Assembly: GCA_030425645.1 (NCBI GenBank)
Contig: JAUHZK010000003.1
Span: forward strand, 186,001 to 250,000
DNA from: Gammaproteobacteria bacterium
GTDB taxonomy: Bacteria > Pseudomonadota > Gammaproteobacteria > JAPPPA01
Reading direction: 5' to 3'
DNA: 64,000 bases
Part shown: positions 17,668 to 28,450 of the stretch, piece after piece
Layout: each line of letters opens with the position of its first letter
How positions within the stretch are numbered: position 1 is the first letter of the stretch
Position numbers and translations under genes: made by a program
The notes under the pieces: model-generated
Seen by the model: only the letters and a program-made list of their open reading frames with translations
Told to the model about the DNA's origin: nothing
Database searches by the model: none

Positions 17668-20511
17668 ATGTCGCAATCACGCCTCGACACTATCCGCGTA
17701 CGCGGTGCTCGCACTCACAATTTAAAGAATATTGATGTCGATTTACCGCGCGACAAGCTCATTGTCATCACCGGTCTTTCGGGTTCAGGCAAGTCTTCGC
17801 TGGCCTTTGACACCATTTATGCCGACGGCCAACGTCGCTACGTAGAGTCGCTTTCCGCCTACGCGCGCCAGTTTTTATCGCTAATGGAAAAACCGGATGT
17901 GGATTCCATTGAAGGCCTTAGCCCGGCGATTTCGATTGAGCAAAAATCCACCAGCCACAACCCGCGCTCAACCGTGGGCACGGTGACGGAAATTTACGAT
18001 TACCTGCGTCTGTTATTCGCGCGCGTTGGCACACCCAAATGCCCGGACCACGACACCGTACTGGAAGCGCAAACCGTCAGCCAAATGGTTGACCGAGTTT
18101 TAGAACTACCAGAAGAAAGCCGCTTAATGCTGCTAGCGCCAGTAGTGCAAGAACGTAAAGGTGAACACCTCAAACTACTCGACGAAATGCGCGCGCAAGG
18201 TTTCGTGCGTGCTCGTATTAACGGCGAAATGGTCGAGCTAGACGACGCACCCGAATTAGAGCTACGCAAAAAACACACGATTGAAATCGTGGTCGACCGC
18301 TTTAAAGTGCGTGACGACCTAAAACAGCGCCTAGCCGAAAGCTTTGAAACTGCACTGCGCCTAACCGGCGGCATTGCCATCGTTGCGCCCATGCGTGAAG
18401 GCGAAGCCGGACTTGAAGAGCCACTCACCTTCTCCGCCAATATGGCCTGCCATCACTGTGGCTACAGCCTGCCAGAGCTAGAGCCGCGCCTGTTTTCATT
18501 CAATAACCCCACAGGTGCCTGCCCTACTTGTGACGGCCTTGGCGTACAGCAGTTTTTCGATCCCGCCAAAGTGGTTAAAAACCCTACTTTAAGCATGGCC
18601 GGCGGCGCCATTCAGGGTTGGGATCGGCGCAACCCTTGGTCATTTAGCTTGGTAAAAGGTGTTGCTAACGCTTATAACTTCGCCGTCGACACCAAATGGA
18701 ACGAGCTAACGCCCAAGCAGCAAAAGGTGCTGCTATACGGCAGCGGTGACAAAGAAATTGAGTTTGTGTACTACAACGAACGCGGTGAAGAGAGCAAACG
18801 CTCGCGCGTATTTGAAGGCATTCTCAACCATATGCAACGCCGCTATCGTGAAACCGATTCAGCGCCGGTGCGCGAAGACTTAGCCAAATACCTAAACAGC
18901 AAAGACTGCGAAAGCTGCGATGGCGAACGTTTAAATCGGGCCGCCCGCCATGTCTATGTAGGCAACCAAAACCTGCCGGCACTTTGCCGCTTGTCGGTGC
19001 AAAAAGCGTTTGACCATTTCGACACACTCAAACTCAGCGGTCACCGCGCCGAGATTGCCAGCAAAATCTTAAAAGAGATTAACGATCGCCTACGCTTTCT
19101 AAATGACGTTGGCCTCGACTATCTCAGCCTAGAGCGCAGCGCCGACACCCTTTCTGGCGGCGAGGCACAGCGGATTCGTCTTGCCAGCCAAATTGGCGCT
19201 GGCCTAGTAGGCGTGATGTACGTATTGGACGAACCCAGCATCGGCCTACACCAACGCGACAATGAACGCCTACTCGGCACGCTCACCCGCCTACGCGATA
19301 TGGGCAATACCGTAATTGTGGTGGAACACGACGAAGACGCCATTCGCGCCGCGGATCATGTTCTAGACATCGGCCCTGGCGCGGGTGAACACGGCGGCCA
19401 AGTCGTCGCTCACGGCACACCAGAAGAAGTGCAAGCCAACGAAAACTCGGTGACAGCGGATTATCTGTCAGGCCGCAAAGTCATCGCCGTTTCTGAACAG
19501 CGTGAGGCTCGCACACCGGACAAATTTATCGAAATCCGTGGTGCTAACGGCAATAACCTCAAAAACGTCGATGTGGATATTCCCGTAGGCGTAATTACCT
19601 GCGTTACCGGCGTATCCGGTTCTGGCAAATCAACGCTGATTAACGACACGCTCTACGCCAAAGCGGCTGCCGAGCTGAACCGCGCCAGCACCGTCGCCGC
19701 GACGCACAAAGAAATTAACGGCCTCGACCACTGCGACAAAGTCATCGACATTGACCAAAGCCCAATCGGCCGCACACCGCGCTCAAACCCAGCCACCTAC
19801 ACCGGTATTTTTACGCCGATTCGTGAGCTATTTGCCGGTGTGCCGGAGTCACGCGCACGGGGTTATAAAGCCGGTCGCTTCAGCTTTAACGTTAAGGGCG
19901 GTCGCTGCGAAGCCTGCCAAGGCGACGGCTTAATCAAAGTAGAAATGCACTTCCTGCCCGACGTTTACGTGCCTTGCGACAGCTGCCACGGCAAACGTTA
20001 TAACCGCGAAACCCTGCAAATTCGCTACAAAGGCAAAACCATTGATGAAGTGTTGAATATGACCGTGGAAGAAGCACTACCCTTCTTCAGCGCCGTACCC
20101 AGCATTCAACGCCGCGTGCAAACGCTATACGACGTAGGCCTTAGCTATATCCGCCTTGGCCAAAGCGCCACCACCCTTTCCGGCGGTGAAGCCCAACGCG
20201 TCAAACTCGCCAAAGAACTCAGCAAACGCGACACCGGCAATACGCTCTATATTCTGGACGAACCCACCACCGGCCTACACTTTGCTGATATTCAACAACT
20301 GCTGGACGTGATCGAACGCCTGCGCGAACACGGCAATACCATCGTCATCATCGAACACAACCTAGACGTGATTAAAACCGCCGACTGGATTATCGACCTA
20401 GGTCCAGAAGGCGGCGACGGCGGCGGCACCATTGTGTGTAGCGGCACACCGCAGGACGTAGCGAAGCACAAAGCCTCGCATACCGGGCGGTTTTTGAAGT
20501 CGTTATTGTAA
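17668..20511 (+). CDS. uvrA: Excinuclease ABC subunit A
   Basis: 947 residues, full length. It has two ABC ATPase halves with Walker [16 protein letters not shown] near residue 35 and [14 protein letters not shown] near 650. Signature motifs [14 protein letters not shown] and [14 protein letters not shown], and zinc-binding CxxC pairs (CHHCGYS ... CPTCDG and CEACQGDG ... CDSC), are present. UvrA finds bulky DNA damage and loads UvrB. No LexA-type operator (CTGTATATATAAACAG) is apparent in the short divergent promoter region. Codons about 899-920 (20362-20427) are duplicated as a decayed remnant at 31327-31392. Confidence 0.98.
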   Translation: MSQSRLDTIRVRGARTHNLKNIDVDLPRDKLIVITGLSGSGKSSLAFDTIYADGQRRYVESLSAYARQFLSLMEKPDVDSIEGLSPAISIEQKSTSHNPRSTVGTVTEIYDYLRLLFARVGTPKCPDHDTVLEAQTVSQMVDRVLELPEESRLMLLAPVVQERKGEHLKLLDEMRAQGFVRARINGEMVELDDAPELELRKKHTIEIVVDRFKVRDDLKQRLAESFETALRLTGGIAIVAPMREGEAGLEEPLTFSANMACHHCGYSLPELEPRLFSFNNPTGACPTCDGLGVQQFFDPAKVVKNPTLSMAGGAIQGWDRRNPWSFSLVKGVANAYNFAVDTKWNELTPKQQKVLLYGSGDKEIEFVYYNERGEESKRSRVFEGILNHMQRRYRETDSAPVREDLAKYLNSKDCESCDGERLNRAARHVYVGNQNLPALCRLSVQKAFDHFDTLKLSGHRAEIASKILKEINDRLRFLNDVGLDYLSLERSADTLSGGEAQRIRLASQIGAGLVGVMYVLDEPSIGLHQRDNERLLGTLTRLRDMGNTVIVVEHDEDAIRAADHVLDIGPGAGEHGGQVVAHGTPEEVQANENSVTADYLSGRKVIAVSEQREARTPDKFIEIRGANGNNLKNVDVDIPVGVITCVTGVSGSGKSTLINDTLYAKAAAELNRASTVAATHKEINGLDHCDKVIDIDQSPIGRTPRSNPATYTGIFTPIRELFAGVPESRARGYKAGRFSFNVKGGRCEACQGDGLIKVEMHFLPDVYVPCDSCHGKRYNRETLQIRYKGKTIDEVLNMTVEEALPFFSAVPSIQRRVQTLYDVGLSYIRLGQSATTLSGGEAQRVKLAKELSKRDTGNTLYILDEPTTGLHFADIQQLLDVIERLREHGNTIVIIEHNLDVIKTADWIIDLGPEGGDGGGTIVCSGTPQDVAKHKASHTGRFLKSLL

Positions 20512-20663
20512 TTTCAGCCAACTCACGCGCCATGCTTAATCTGCCTATTACAGTTGATCATGGTGCAATACAGAATCGCAGCAAGAGCGCCTAACAATAA
20601 GTTCCTATCGCCCTCCACAAGGCGATGAAAAGCACTGCATTTGCTTATTTTAAGCATGGCTCT

Positions 20664-21182
20664 TCAATAGGGTTCAAAATGCCACCTGATAGCAAACAAT
20701 AAATCTTGCAAAGACTTCTCACCAGCCACAGAACGACCGTCATGAACGCTCTGAAAAGCTAATTGCAATGACAATGGCAACGCATCCAAACGAAACGCTG
20801 TTCCCAACCTAAAGTAAGGGTCGGTATCACTAGCCCCTGCAGCCTGCTCAGCCACCGAAAACCCAGCGCCTAATGCCATTGACCAATTCTTATTAAGCGA
20901 ATACCGGAAATCCAATCCGAATTGAAACTGATCTTTCTGACCAGAACTTGCTGTCAACGACTGCAACTGAACACGTGATTCAACCACCAAATTGTCACTC
21001 AACTCCCCGACGAACGCAGCCCCTAGCAGGTACCCATTTTGGCTACCGGAATCAGCCTTTCTTGAGGAATCACCTAAAAGGTAACCTACCTCCACCACAT
21101 ACGAGTCATTTGCAACGGCCGCCCCCCAAATTGAGGGAACAACCAAACAGATCACTATAAAAACGTATCTAATGAACATCAC
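20664..21182 (-). CDS. Small outer-membrane beta-barrel, partner of the 2308-residue lipoprotein
   Basis: 172 residues. A signal peptide (MMFIRYVFIVICLVVPSIWGAAVA) is followed by about eight amphipathic strands, for example VVEVGYLLGDSSRKADSG, NGYLLGAAFVGEL and LQDLLFAIRWHFEPY. The size and pattern fit an eight-stranded OmpA/OmpX-like barrel. It shares the signatures SSRKADSG (early) and SVAG followed by xxDLxF near the C terminus with the barrel at 38829-39380, so the two are paralogues. It starts only 2 nt after the stop of the giant lipoprotein, so the two are co-transcribed and probably coupled in translation. Confidence 0.75.
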   Translation of the reverse strand: MMFIRYVFIVICLVVPSIWGAAVANDSYVVEVGYLLGDSSRKADSGSQNGYLLGAAFVGELSDNLVVESRVQLQSLTASSGQKDQFQFGLDFRYSLNKNWSMALGAGFSVAEQAAGASDTDPYFRLGTAFRLDALPLSLQLAFQSVHDGRSVAGEKSLQDLLFAIRWHFEPY

Positions 21183-21184
21183 AA

Positions 21185-24100
21185 CTATTCCACGACCTCA
21201 ATGTAGCCAGTTGAGCGGAGCACGCATCCACTGTCTTCATCATTGGCCTCTGCAACCGCCACCGCTAAATCATAGCGGCCGACATATGGCGCCGATACAT
21301 CCCTTGCCAGCTTAATTCCACCGCTAGGACTCAAACTAGAATAGTTCGTCCGATATAGGATGTCAGTTGTATCGTTACCGACAATACCAAGTTGCACTGA
21401 AGCACCACTGTTAGCTGAGTTTGCTGGGTAATCTAGATTAAATATCACCGTTGTATCGTTGCCTATACGGGCATAGGCATTGGCATATTTTTGAAAATCA
21501 CTAACGACGCTTAAAACATCCTGGCTAACGCCTGCTTTGCAACTAGTATTGCCCACACTAAATGGCTGGGGAGAATTGATACCCCCTTGAGTAACCCTTT
21601 TCCCGCTCGGATCGCCAGAGCCAGCCCCCGAATCCGAGCCGCCTTCCGGCCTGCCATCAAAGTAACAGTCAACTTGCTCCCATGCTCCGTACTGATGGTA
21701 ATCATCCAAACCACTTGTACCAGCCTGAAGCTCACAATCGGCCGTCTCTTCACCCCGGTTCCAACGGCCATCACCATTGCCATCACGATACACTACGACT
21801 TGGTAGTGATGCCCCGAGCTGGCCGAAAACTCCTCCTCGTTTGTGCCCAGCAAACAGGCGTCAGAAAACCGACCAGAGCTGCTCGAAATAGGACAGTTTA
21901 GGCCATTAAAACTATCTTGCAGCACATTGTCACGAGTGACTAAGCGAATTCTTAGGTCGGTAGCAATAGAGCCCGTGACGGCCGTTATAAGGCCCTGTAC
22001 CAGCCCGTCAACCTCTCGATTGCCAGACTCATTGGAAGGAAGGCATTTACCACTAAGGGTGCCCGTACCGTTAGGTTTGCTACCACTGCCGTTGTCGCTC
22101 AACGCCAAACTGTACTCTGAACCATCGGCGAGCGACTGATACCAAGTACCAGCTGGATTTACAGAACTGGTTCCACTTCCACTCCATTGGTCAATACCAC
22201 CGTCTGCATGACGCCAATGCATTCGAGTGTTGGATAACTCCGTCACCAAAACTAGCGCATCGCTTTCACTAACACTGTTAGGGCCACAGTTTCGAAAGCT
22301 CGTAGACAACAAATCAATATCAAGCGTCTCATTATCTACATTGTACTGCCACCGAAGCGTGGCCTCGCCATTTTCTAGATTGCCTGCTTCATCTGCATCG
22401 GCGCCCACACACCCACCCTGGGCTTCGCAAAACGCTTTCGCAGCATCAGAGCTGGCATATAAACGTTCTGTACCCTGGTCGCCTCCATTGTCTTCATAGA
22501 TAAGCGCGCAAAACAAAGCATCAGAACCATAATCCCAACAAACTTCAATATAGCTATCCGCTCGCTTGACGGGATAAACATTCACATCGGTATACCCGTC
22601 GGGATTACCGGGTGTGGCATTCACCAAGACTAAAGAACCGTCCCTAGCAATATCGTAAGACTCTGGCCCAAAACTGGCCGGCCCTGTAATGCCAGGAGCA
22701 TAGTGATAATGATCGTCACCAAAAATAATGCGATCTAAATGCCAATCACGATTATTCTCTTTATAAACACGATACAACGTTCGGTTTCGGAGTTCATCGC
22801 GACTAAAGCCCTCCACAGGGTCAGCCTCGTTTACTGCCACATCAAAACTACGCTCTACAAATTTTCCATCATTCCCTTCGACTACTACCCTAACCGGGGT
22901 CTGGCCAACATTATCAAACACACATGTCAGCTCAAATTCGTTAAAGCCTGTTTGACGGGCCGCAGAGCAATTGCCCGCAGAGGGCTGCACATCACTTACT
23001 TGTTGAATGTTTGAGCCCGTAACTGTCAGCGTTACTTGTTCATCAACAACCACCTCCCTAGGCTGCAAATCTGCGATTATTGCCGCGACTGAGGCCTCTG
23101 GGGTGCGCCTTGCGTCAATAAAATCTGATGGATCGACAAACCCAACCGCGCTCATCACCTCATGTGCACGCTTGATTTCGTCTCCCGTCATGCTGCTTTT
23201 TTTAACAACAATAGTGCCGTCGGTGTAGTAGCCGTTGCCATTATCACCGGGCCAATCATCTCCTAGATCCGGGTCATACTTTGTACGTATTTCAAAGTGC
23301 AGATGGGCATATAAGCCTGAACCATTTTGACCTCGCATATTCGCTAAACGGCCAATAACTTCCTTCTCGCTAACCCAGTCGCCGACTTGCAAACCAAAAC
23401 TACTCACGCTACTTGTCATCTGCCCGTCGGTGAGCTGCTTGCCTGTGATGTGCAAGTAGAAACTGTACACCGAATCTCCCCCAACCTGAGGGTGCTCTAA
23501 CACCATTAACCAAGCGAGGTTACCTTTATTGGCCAAGCGAACCACCTTGCCGTTGGCAATTGCCGTAACCGGCTGACCAGCGTCACTGTCACCCGAACCT
23601 TGATTCCAATCTTCACCCGGATGGACACCTTCTGTACCTGGCAGCTCTAAAAAGCTACCCACATCCTGTGCGTTTCGCCATAGATTGTTATCAGAGTTCG
23701 GCTTGCCCCGCTTAGCGTTATCGGCCACATCATTAGCGCCATACAAATTGTTTTGCTCAGGGCTAATTTGCTCCGCCAATGCAACTGGCTGCGATCCGCT
23801 GAAGTCAGCGCGCTCACCGGTTTGCTCATCTAAACCTACCGGATAATGAAACCCTTCAGCTTGGCTAGGCGTGAAACCAATATTTACGCTACCACCCGCT
23901 AGCAACTCTCCACCACTTTGGGCTTTAACGGTCATTTCAAGCGACCCGGTGCGGCGGTGCATGCAATCCATAGTGAACAACTCACTACTAACCCGCTGTT
24001 TATTGCCGCAGTAACTGGCATTTTGAATATGCGCCGTTACGGTTTCAGGGAAGTTTGTGCCATTCACATGATACTTAACCACTTGGCCCGCTGCCGCACT

Positions 24101-27100
24101 AGTAGGGCTAACGCTAGTCACACTCACCTGCTCAGGGTCGTCTGTTTCGGTTACGGTAATTGTGGCTGCCGCAGTATCGGTCGCACCATCGTCGTCGGTC
24201 GCTGTAAGGCGAATCGTATAAACACCCGCTGCCTTGTATTCATGGCTCCAACTAATAACTTCACTGAAGCAAATATCAGCTGGCGGTAGGCGACTCACCC
24301 CGCCATCGCCCCAGGTGACGTGATAGCCAACGATGCAGCCATCCGAGTCAGAACTGCCATCCGTCGTTATTGCGAACCCCTGGTCTTCCTCAACACTTGT
24401 GGGCGCGTTGATTTTGGCAATAGGAGGACTGTTCTCAGACTCAACAACAACCAAAGTGATTTCTGCAAAATCGGCATTGCCATTACTGTCTACCGCCTTA
24501 ACTCTAAACCGATGCTCACCGACCACTTGAGTTCGGTGGGTAAATTCTACGCCTCTACCCAACCATGCTGCCCTATCATCCGCGAGGTAATACCAAGTAT
24601 ATTCTAGGTGGTCGTTTTCAGGGTCAGTTGAGCCCTCCGCAGACAGGGTAAACGTCTCACCCGCGGAGAACTGACTTTGGCCACCTACAACAACTGCTCG
24701 CGCAGTAGGGGCTTGATTTATTGTAGTTTGGCTTTCCACGACCAGAATGGGTGAGTAATAAGTAGTTGGTTGCCCGTCGACCAATATAAACTTGCCATTC
24801 TTCTTTGGCCGGACTCGAGCGCGATAATAATCGGCTTGAGAGTATTGGTAACTGAAAGCAACTCCAACGTTGCCATTAGAGTCCTCTGTAAATTTCGCAT
24901 TAGGATGCAGTCTCGTTAAACCACCGTAGGGGTCACTATCAAAGTAGAGCTCATATGCATCTTCGGCCTCTTCGACCGAGTCTTCGCCTGATAGAGGAAA
25001 CCAGAAGTTAACCATATCGCCGCTGGCTACTGTACGACGCGCATCGTCATGGTGACTTAGAGCGCTATTTGTAAAGTACAAACCCAGCTTTGTACCTTCT
25101 GTTGTCTCCTCACTTTCTTGTTCAGCGAGTAACTCTGCCACCGATAAATCTACTGTTTTATCTTCTTCCGAAAGGCGGTAACAAGAAGCACCTTGGTATC
25201 TCGGAACAGACAACTCCAGTTGCGCGCTATGAACTTCGTCCGCTACCACGCTTTCACTAAAGCGCCCTGAGGGAGAAACATCCAGCTCGTAACGCTTTCC
25301 ATTAACTAGTAGGTCAGCCGAGATTCCATCAACCGCTGTGAGCGGCTTGTCACCCAAGCCGAACTCAAGATCCCCACCAAAATCATGGTAAACAGTGTTG
25401 TCGTGTCCAATACGACGGCCAACTTCGAAACCCTCAACGTAATAAGTTAGCTGACCAGTAGGCCTGATTACGAAATCTGGGAGGTGAGTTTCTTCCAAAA
25501 TTTTATTTACAGAGTATTTATTGCCGTGTGCTGAAACGTAATCGGCTCGGTACGACGTGCGGAAGTCGACGGGGAGACGCCGGCTAGTAGTCACTTCTGG
25601 GATTTCAACATCCGGAATTAGACAAGTAGCTCGTGAATTTCGTTCACTTAATGCACATGCCTCAGCAGACTTATAGAAACTTTTGTCAGCGGAGACGTCC
25701 TCAAACTCATAAGAAAGATTAACGTTTTGCGGATCTAGTTTGTCATCAAGGAACCTGAACCCCTGAGCCCCTAACCTGAGTTCTACATCGTATTTTTCTC
25801 CACCACACACCTCTGCCGGATCGCCATACAGCACATTATGGTTTTCTACGAACACCGAGACATCAATCCGATGCGGACCATCCGCTTCTACATCCTGCCC
25901 TTTGGAAATAGGTAACGCCGCATCAAGCACCTTTTTAAGGCCGTCTAGGTCATCTTGCTTCACAGATTCCTGATATAGACCCTCCACCATGCGCCAAAAC
26001 TGAGGGGGCGGATCTTCGTCGTCCGGCACAGAGCTAGCAAACCACTTTACATCTCCAGCCAGCAGCTCCCAATCGTGCGTCGGCAAGGGTCCAGAGCCAG
26101 ACAAGTATCGATACAGCTCATAGCCAGCATCAACATTGTTACCTCGCCTATAGTCAACATACTGTCCAATCTGAGCATTTACCCAAATATCGTGATACCC
26201 AGATACGACAGTCGTACCCAAATCAAGAACCACATCAAGGTACTTAGAAGCTAATTTGTTTGCCACGGATGCGTCTGTCGTCCAAGAACCCACTTGATCC
26301 TCAACGGCTCCCAAAGGGTCAGATACAACCTCTCCAAAGTCGTTCATTCGCTTCATAAGCAAAAGCGCATCTGTCGCGTCATCACCAATCATGGTTCTGG
26401 ACAGTGTCTCAACTGGGCTCCCGATAGCCTCTTTGGCCCAACCCCAAGTTTTCAACACCCCAAAAGCCGGAAGCTCGCCTTCAGCGTAAAGCTCTTCAAA
26501 TGCCCTCTGATATCTACGCTGGCTAAAATAGCGCTTAATATTCTTTTGCTGGATAGCCGACTTCACTATGTCGAAAACCAACAAATCTTTGTTCGATGCA
26601 TCTCGGACCTTAACTGTCTGCAAGTTAACCGACAGCAAACGCAGCCACTCTTCTGCACTCATCTCCCGGTAGGGTTGCAAATCATCAGAGTCGTAGGATA
26701 CGTCCGGCGCTCCTTCAAGTAAGATGAGCAACTCACTAACGAAGCTCTCCACTTGAGATTCGTCGTAAGCAAAGCTCGTCAAGTTATCAAAATTATTCTG
26801 TACATCTTTATTAATTTGATATTTGCTAAAATGTTCCGTGCGAAAGCTAACCAAACCACGATCGATATCGACACTTTCTGGCACAAGAGAATCAACGGAT
26901 CCATCGTCATTTACCCGCGTTACAATAACGTCGCTAGAATTAACCCCCTCGGGACGAAATGGCATTGAGACCAAGACAGGCTTAGCGAATTGAGTGCCCG
27001 CGGGCAGCAACTCTATCGCTTTACTCAAGGGCACGCCCAAGACGGCTTTCCCGTCGCTCTCGAGCTCAGAAGCAACAATAGTGACCGGCTTATCTACAGC

Positions 27101-28111
27101 GCCTGCAGGAACCAAAAGCTCAAATCCTGCTAAAGAATCTGATTGCTCGTTAGTCACGTCTAACAAGCTTACCGAGCCAGGGTCAGCATCCACATGGCCA
27201 AGTTCGCTAGCTTCATACGCGACAGCATCCCAGAAATATTGGGCAACGCGATGCTCTCCATGCTTAATTTCCAATGCTATAGAGGTACTACCTACCCGTG
27301 ATAAGGTGGCGCCACCAGTCACAACTTGGTCATCCATTGTCCACTCTGTCACCAAACCTCTTGGCAAAGCCTGCTCTGGAAAAGTTATGACTGCTCCTAC
27401 CTCTGCATAAAGAGGGCCTGGTGGCTCGGGCTCATAATCGACAAACTCGAGAGCACGCTTTGCTAAGCCCGACTGCTGATCGCCACGATGAATTAGCCCG
27501 ACATAAGCTTTTAGCAAATCGTCATATGATACTTTTAGCTGGTCTACGTGCCTAAGTGGGTCGAAAGCCAGCACATCTCCTAGGTCAACCCGCCCGTCAC
27601 CATCGAGATCATTCAACAATTTCTCAGCAATACCGCTAGCCGTAGCCCCATCCCCTAAGTTTTGCTTTGGAGTCGAGCGATATATCAAGTCTGACAGAGC
27701 AGTGACACGCACGGTTCCGTCTAAATTTTCACTCGGTATTAACCCGTAGAAACTTCCCCGGTTTTTCACTCCAGCAGAAATATCTATTTCACCATTATCA
27801 TCTGGGTCAAGATCCGTGCCCCCAGATACTTTAATGACATACATTGGGGACGAAAGCCCTGCGGGGAGCGAGATGGAAAACGCCCCTAGGTCGGCTCCAG
27901 ATACGCTATTTGAAGTTTCAGCAACAGCCAATGGGTTGACCAAGTCTGATACCTCATAGAGCTCTACTATTCCGCTCTGTATGTATCCAAGTTGAGCTAC
28001 CCCGCTTATTCGCCGCGAATCATCCTGTACTGAATCTCCATACCCCCCCCCGCAAGCCGCAAGAAAACCCATCGCAGACAAAACCAGCCAAACTCTAGTA
28101 ACACGGAACAT
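21185..28111 (-). CDS. Giant surface lipoprotein with PKD, IPT/TIG and M23 peptidase domains
   Basis: 2308 residues. A lipoprotein signal ends in lipobox LAAC (Cys20), followed by Gly-Gly-Gly encoded by nine consecutive G residues. An EF-hand/dockerin-like loop NDLDGDGRVDLGDV lies at about 167-180. Two PKD-type domains span about 1131-1225 and 1228-1320 (GSTDPENDHLEYTW; GSSDSDGCIVGYHVTWGDG), and an IPT/TIG-like domain about 1325-1410. An M23 (LytM) metallopeptidase at about 1490-1640 has HPGEDW (His1497, Asp1501) and HLHFEIR (His1603, His1605), so the zinc ligands are intact. A second IPT-like domain follows near 1655-1740. The C-terminal 550 residues are cysteine-containing, strand-rich and unrecognised. 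The product is probably anchored in the outer membrane; murein hydrolysis is inferred from the motif only. The barrel gene follows directly. Confidence 0.85.
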   Translation of the reverse strand: MFRVTRVWLVLSAMGFLAACGGGYGDSVQDDSRRISGVAQLGYIQSGIVELYEVSDLVNPLAVAETSNSVSGADLGAFSISLPAGLSSPMYVIKVSGGTDLDPDDNGEIDISAGVKNRGSFYGLIPSENLDGTVRVTALSDLIYRSTPKQNLGDGATASGIAEKLLNDLDGDGRVDLGDVLAFDPLRHVDQLKVSYDDLLKAYVGLIHRGDQQSGLAKRALEFVDYEPEPPGPLYAEVGAVITFPEQALPRGLVTEWTMDDQVVTGGATLSRVGSTSIALEIKHGEHRVAQYFWDAVAYEASELGHVDADPGSVSLLDVTNEQSDSLAGFELLVPAGAVDKPVTIVASELESDGKAVLGVPLSKAIELLPAGTQFAKPVLVSMPFRPEGVNSSDVIVTRVNDDGSVDSLVPESVDIDRGLVSFRTEHFSKYQINKDVQNNFDNLTSFAYDESQVESFVSELLILLEGAPDVSYDSDDLQPYREMSAEEWLRLLSVNLQTVKVRDASNKDLLVFDIVKSAIQQKNIKRYFSQRRYQRAFEELYAEGELPAFGVLKTWGWAKEAIGSPVETLSRTMIGDDATDALLLMKRMNDFGEVVSDPLGAVEDQVGSWTTDASVANKLASKYLDVVLDLGTTVVSGYHDIWVNAQIGQYVDYRRGNNVDAGYELYRYLSGSGPLPTHDWELLAGDVKWFASSVPDDEDPPPQFWRMVEGLYQESVKQDDLDGLKKVLDAALPISKGQDVEADGPHRIDVSVFVENHNVLYGDPAEVCGGEKYDVELRLGAQGFRFLDDKLDPQNVNLSYEFEDVSADKSFYKSAEACALSERNSRATCLIPDVEIPEVTTSRRLPVDFRTSYRADYVSAHGNKYSVNKILEETHLPDFVIRPTGQLTYYVEGFEVGRRIGHDNTVYHDFGGDLEFGLGDKPLTAVDGISADLLVNGKRYELDVSPSGRFSESVVADEVHSAQLELSVPRYQGASCYRLSEEDKTVDLSVAELLAEQESEETTEGTKLGLYFTNSALSHHDDARRTVASGDMVNFWFPLSGEDSVEEAEDAYELYFDSDPYGGLTRLHPNAKFTEDSNGNVGVAFSYQYSQADYYRARVRPKKNGKFILVDGQPTTYYSPILVVESQTTINQAPTARAVVVGGQSQFSAGETFTLSAEGSTDPENDHLEYTWYYLADDRAAWLGRGVEFTHRTQVVGEHRFRVKAVDSNGNADFAEITLVVVESENSPPIAKINAPTSVEEDQGFAITTDGSSDSDGCIVGYHVTWGDGGVSRLPPADICFSEVISWSHEYKAAGVYTIRLTATDDDGATDTAAATITVTETDDPEQVSVTSVSPTSAAAGQVVKYHVNGTNFPETVTAHIQNASYCGNKQRVSSELFTMDCMHRRTGSLEMTVKAQSGGELLAGGSVNIGFTPSQAEGFHYPVGLDEQTGERADFSGSQPVALAEQISPEQNNLYGANDVADNAKRGKPNSDNNLWRNAQDVGSFLELPGTEGVHPGEDWNQGSGDSDAGQPVTAIANGKVVRLANKGNLAWLMVLEHPQVGGDSVYSFYLHITGKQLTDGQMTSSVSSFGLQVGDWVSEKEVIGRLANMRGQNGSGLYAHLHFEIRTKYDPDLGDDWPGDNGNGYYTDGTIVVKKSSMTGDEIKRAHEVMSAVGFVDPSDFIDARRTPEASVAAIIADLQPREVVVDEQVTLTVTGSNIQQVSDVQPSAGNCSAARQTGFNEFELTCVFDNVGQTPVRVVVEGNDGKFVERSFDVAVNEADPVEGFSRDELRNRTLYRVYKENNRDWHLDRIIFGDDHYHYAPGITGPASFGPESYDIARDGSLVLVNATPGNPDGYTDVNVYPVKRADSYIEVCWDYGSDALFCALIYEDNGGDQGTERLYASSDAAKAFCEAQGGCVGADADEAGNLENGEATLRWQYNVDNETLDIDLLSTSFRNCGPNSVSESDALVLVTELSNTRMHWRHADGGIDQWSGSGTSSVNPAGTWYQSLADGSEYSLALSDNGSGSKPNGTGTLSGKCLPSNESGNREVDGLVQGLITAVTGSIATDLRIRLVTRDNVLQDSFNGLNCPISSSSGRFSDACLLGTNEEEFSASSGHHYQVVVYRDGNGDGRWNRGEETADCELQAGTSGLDDYHQYGAWEQVDCYFDGRPEGGSDSGAGSGDPSGKRVTQGGINSPQPFSVGNTSCKAGVSQDVLSVVSDFQKYANAYARIGNDTTVIFNLDYPANSANSGASVQLGIVGNDTTDILYRTNYSSLSPSGGIKLARDVSAPYVGRYDLAVAVAEANDEDSGCVLRSTGYIEVVE
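28043..28051 (-). repeat. G9 homopolymer directly after the lipobox cysteine codon
   Basis: On the coding (minus) strand nine consecutive G residues encode residues 21-23 of the giant lipoprotein, immediately after the lipid-modified Cys20. As read, the frame is ON. Gain or loss of one G would frameshift the gene right after its signal peptide. Confidence 0.9.
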
Positions 28112-28211
28112 CTTTTAGAATCCCCAAAACGCTTCCACTAAGCCTCCCCTGAGGAAAGCGAGCCGAACAAAAAGTAAGTAGTTAATCCTACTAGCGAACC
28201 AACCTTGAGTG

Positions 28212-28229
28212 TGTGACGCTCGGGTCACA
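28212..28229. promoter_or_regulatory. Palindromic operator candidate 1
   Basis: TGTGACGCTCGGGTCACA is an 18-bp inverted repeat (six-base arms TGTGAC/GTCACA) in the 339-bp divergent gap between the giant lipoprotein gene (start 28111) and the TonB receptor gene (start 28451). The half-sites TGTGA and TCACA are 8 bp apart, two more than in a CRP site. The rest of the gap holds no gene. Confidence 0.55.
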
Positions 28230-28323
28230 TAACTTAATCGGTGCACTAATTGAGGAAACGGCAACTACAGATAATCCAGATAAAACCTACCCCTAGGGAT
28301 CCGCTAGAAGCACACCCGTAAAA

Positions 28324-28341
28324 TGTGAGGTTGGCGTCACA
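28324..28341. promoter_or_regulatory. Palindromic operator candidate 2
   Basis: TGTGAGGTTGGCGTCACA repeats the TGTGA-N8-TCACA layout of the site at 28212-28229, 112 bp further on and 110 bp before the TonB receptor ATG. A further half-site, CCTCACA, is present near 28410. The repeated architecture suggests one regulator binding both. Confidence 0.55.
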
Positions 28342-28450
28342 AATTTTGCATTCCCCTTTCCCCCCACAACAACAGCGCGCCGGCAGGTATGTAGAATGTT
28401 TGCAGTTCACCTCACAAAATACAATTACCGTTTACTAAGGACAAACCGGC

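Noticed and set aside
28212-28341. TGTGA...TCACA sites as CRP boxes
   Set aside because: CRP needs a 6-bp gap between the half-sites; both sites here have 8 bp, so they are reported as unassigned palindromes instead.
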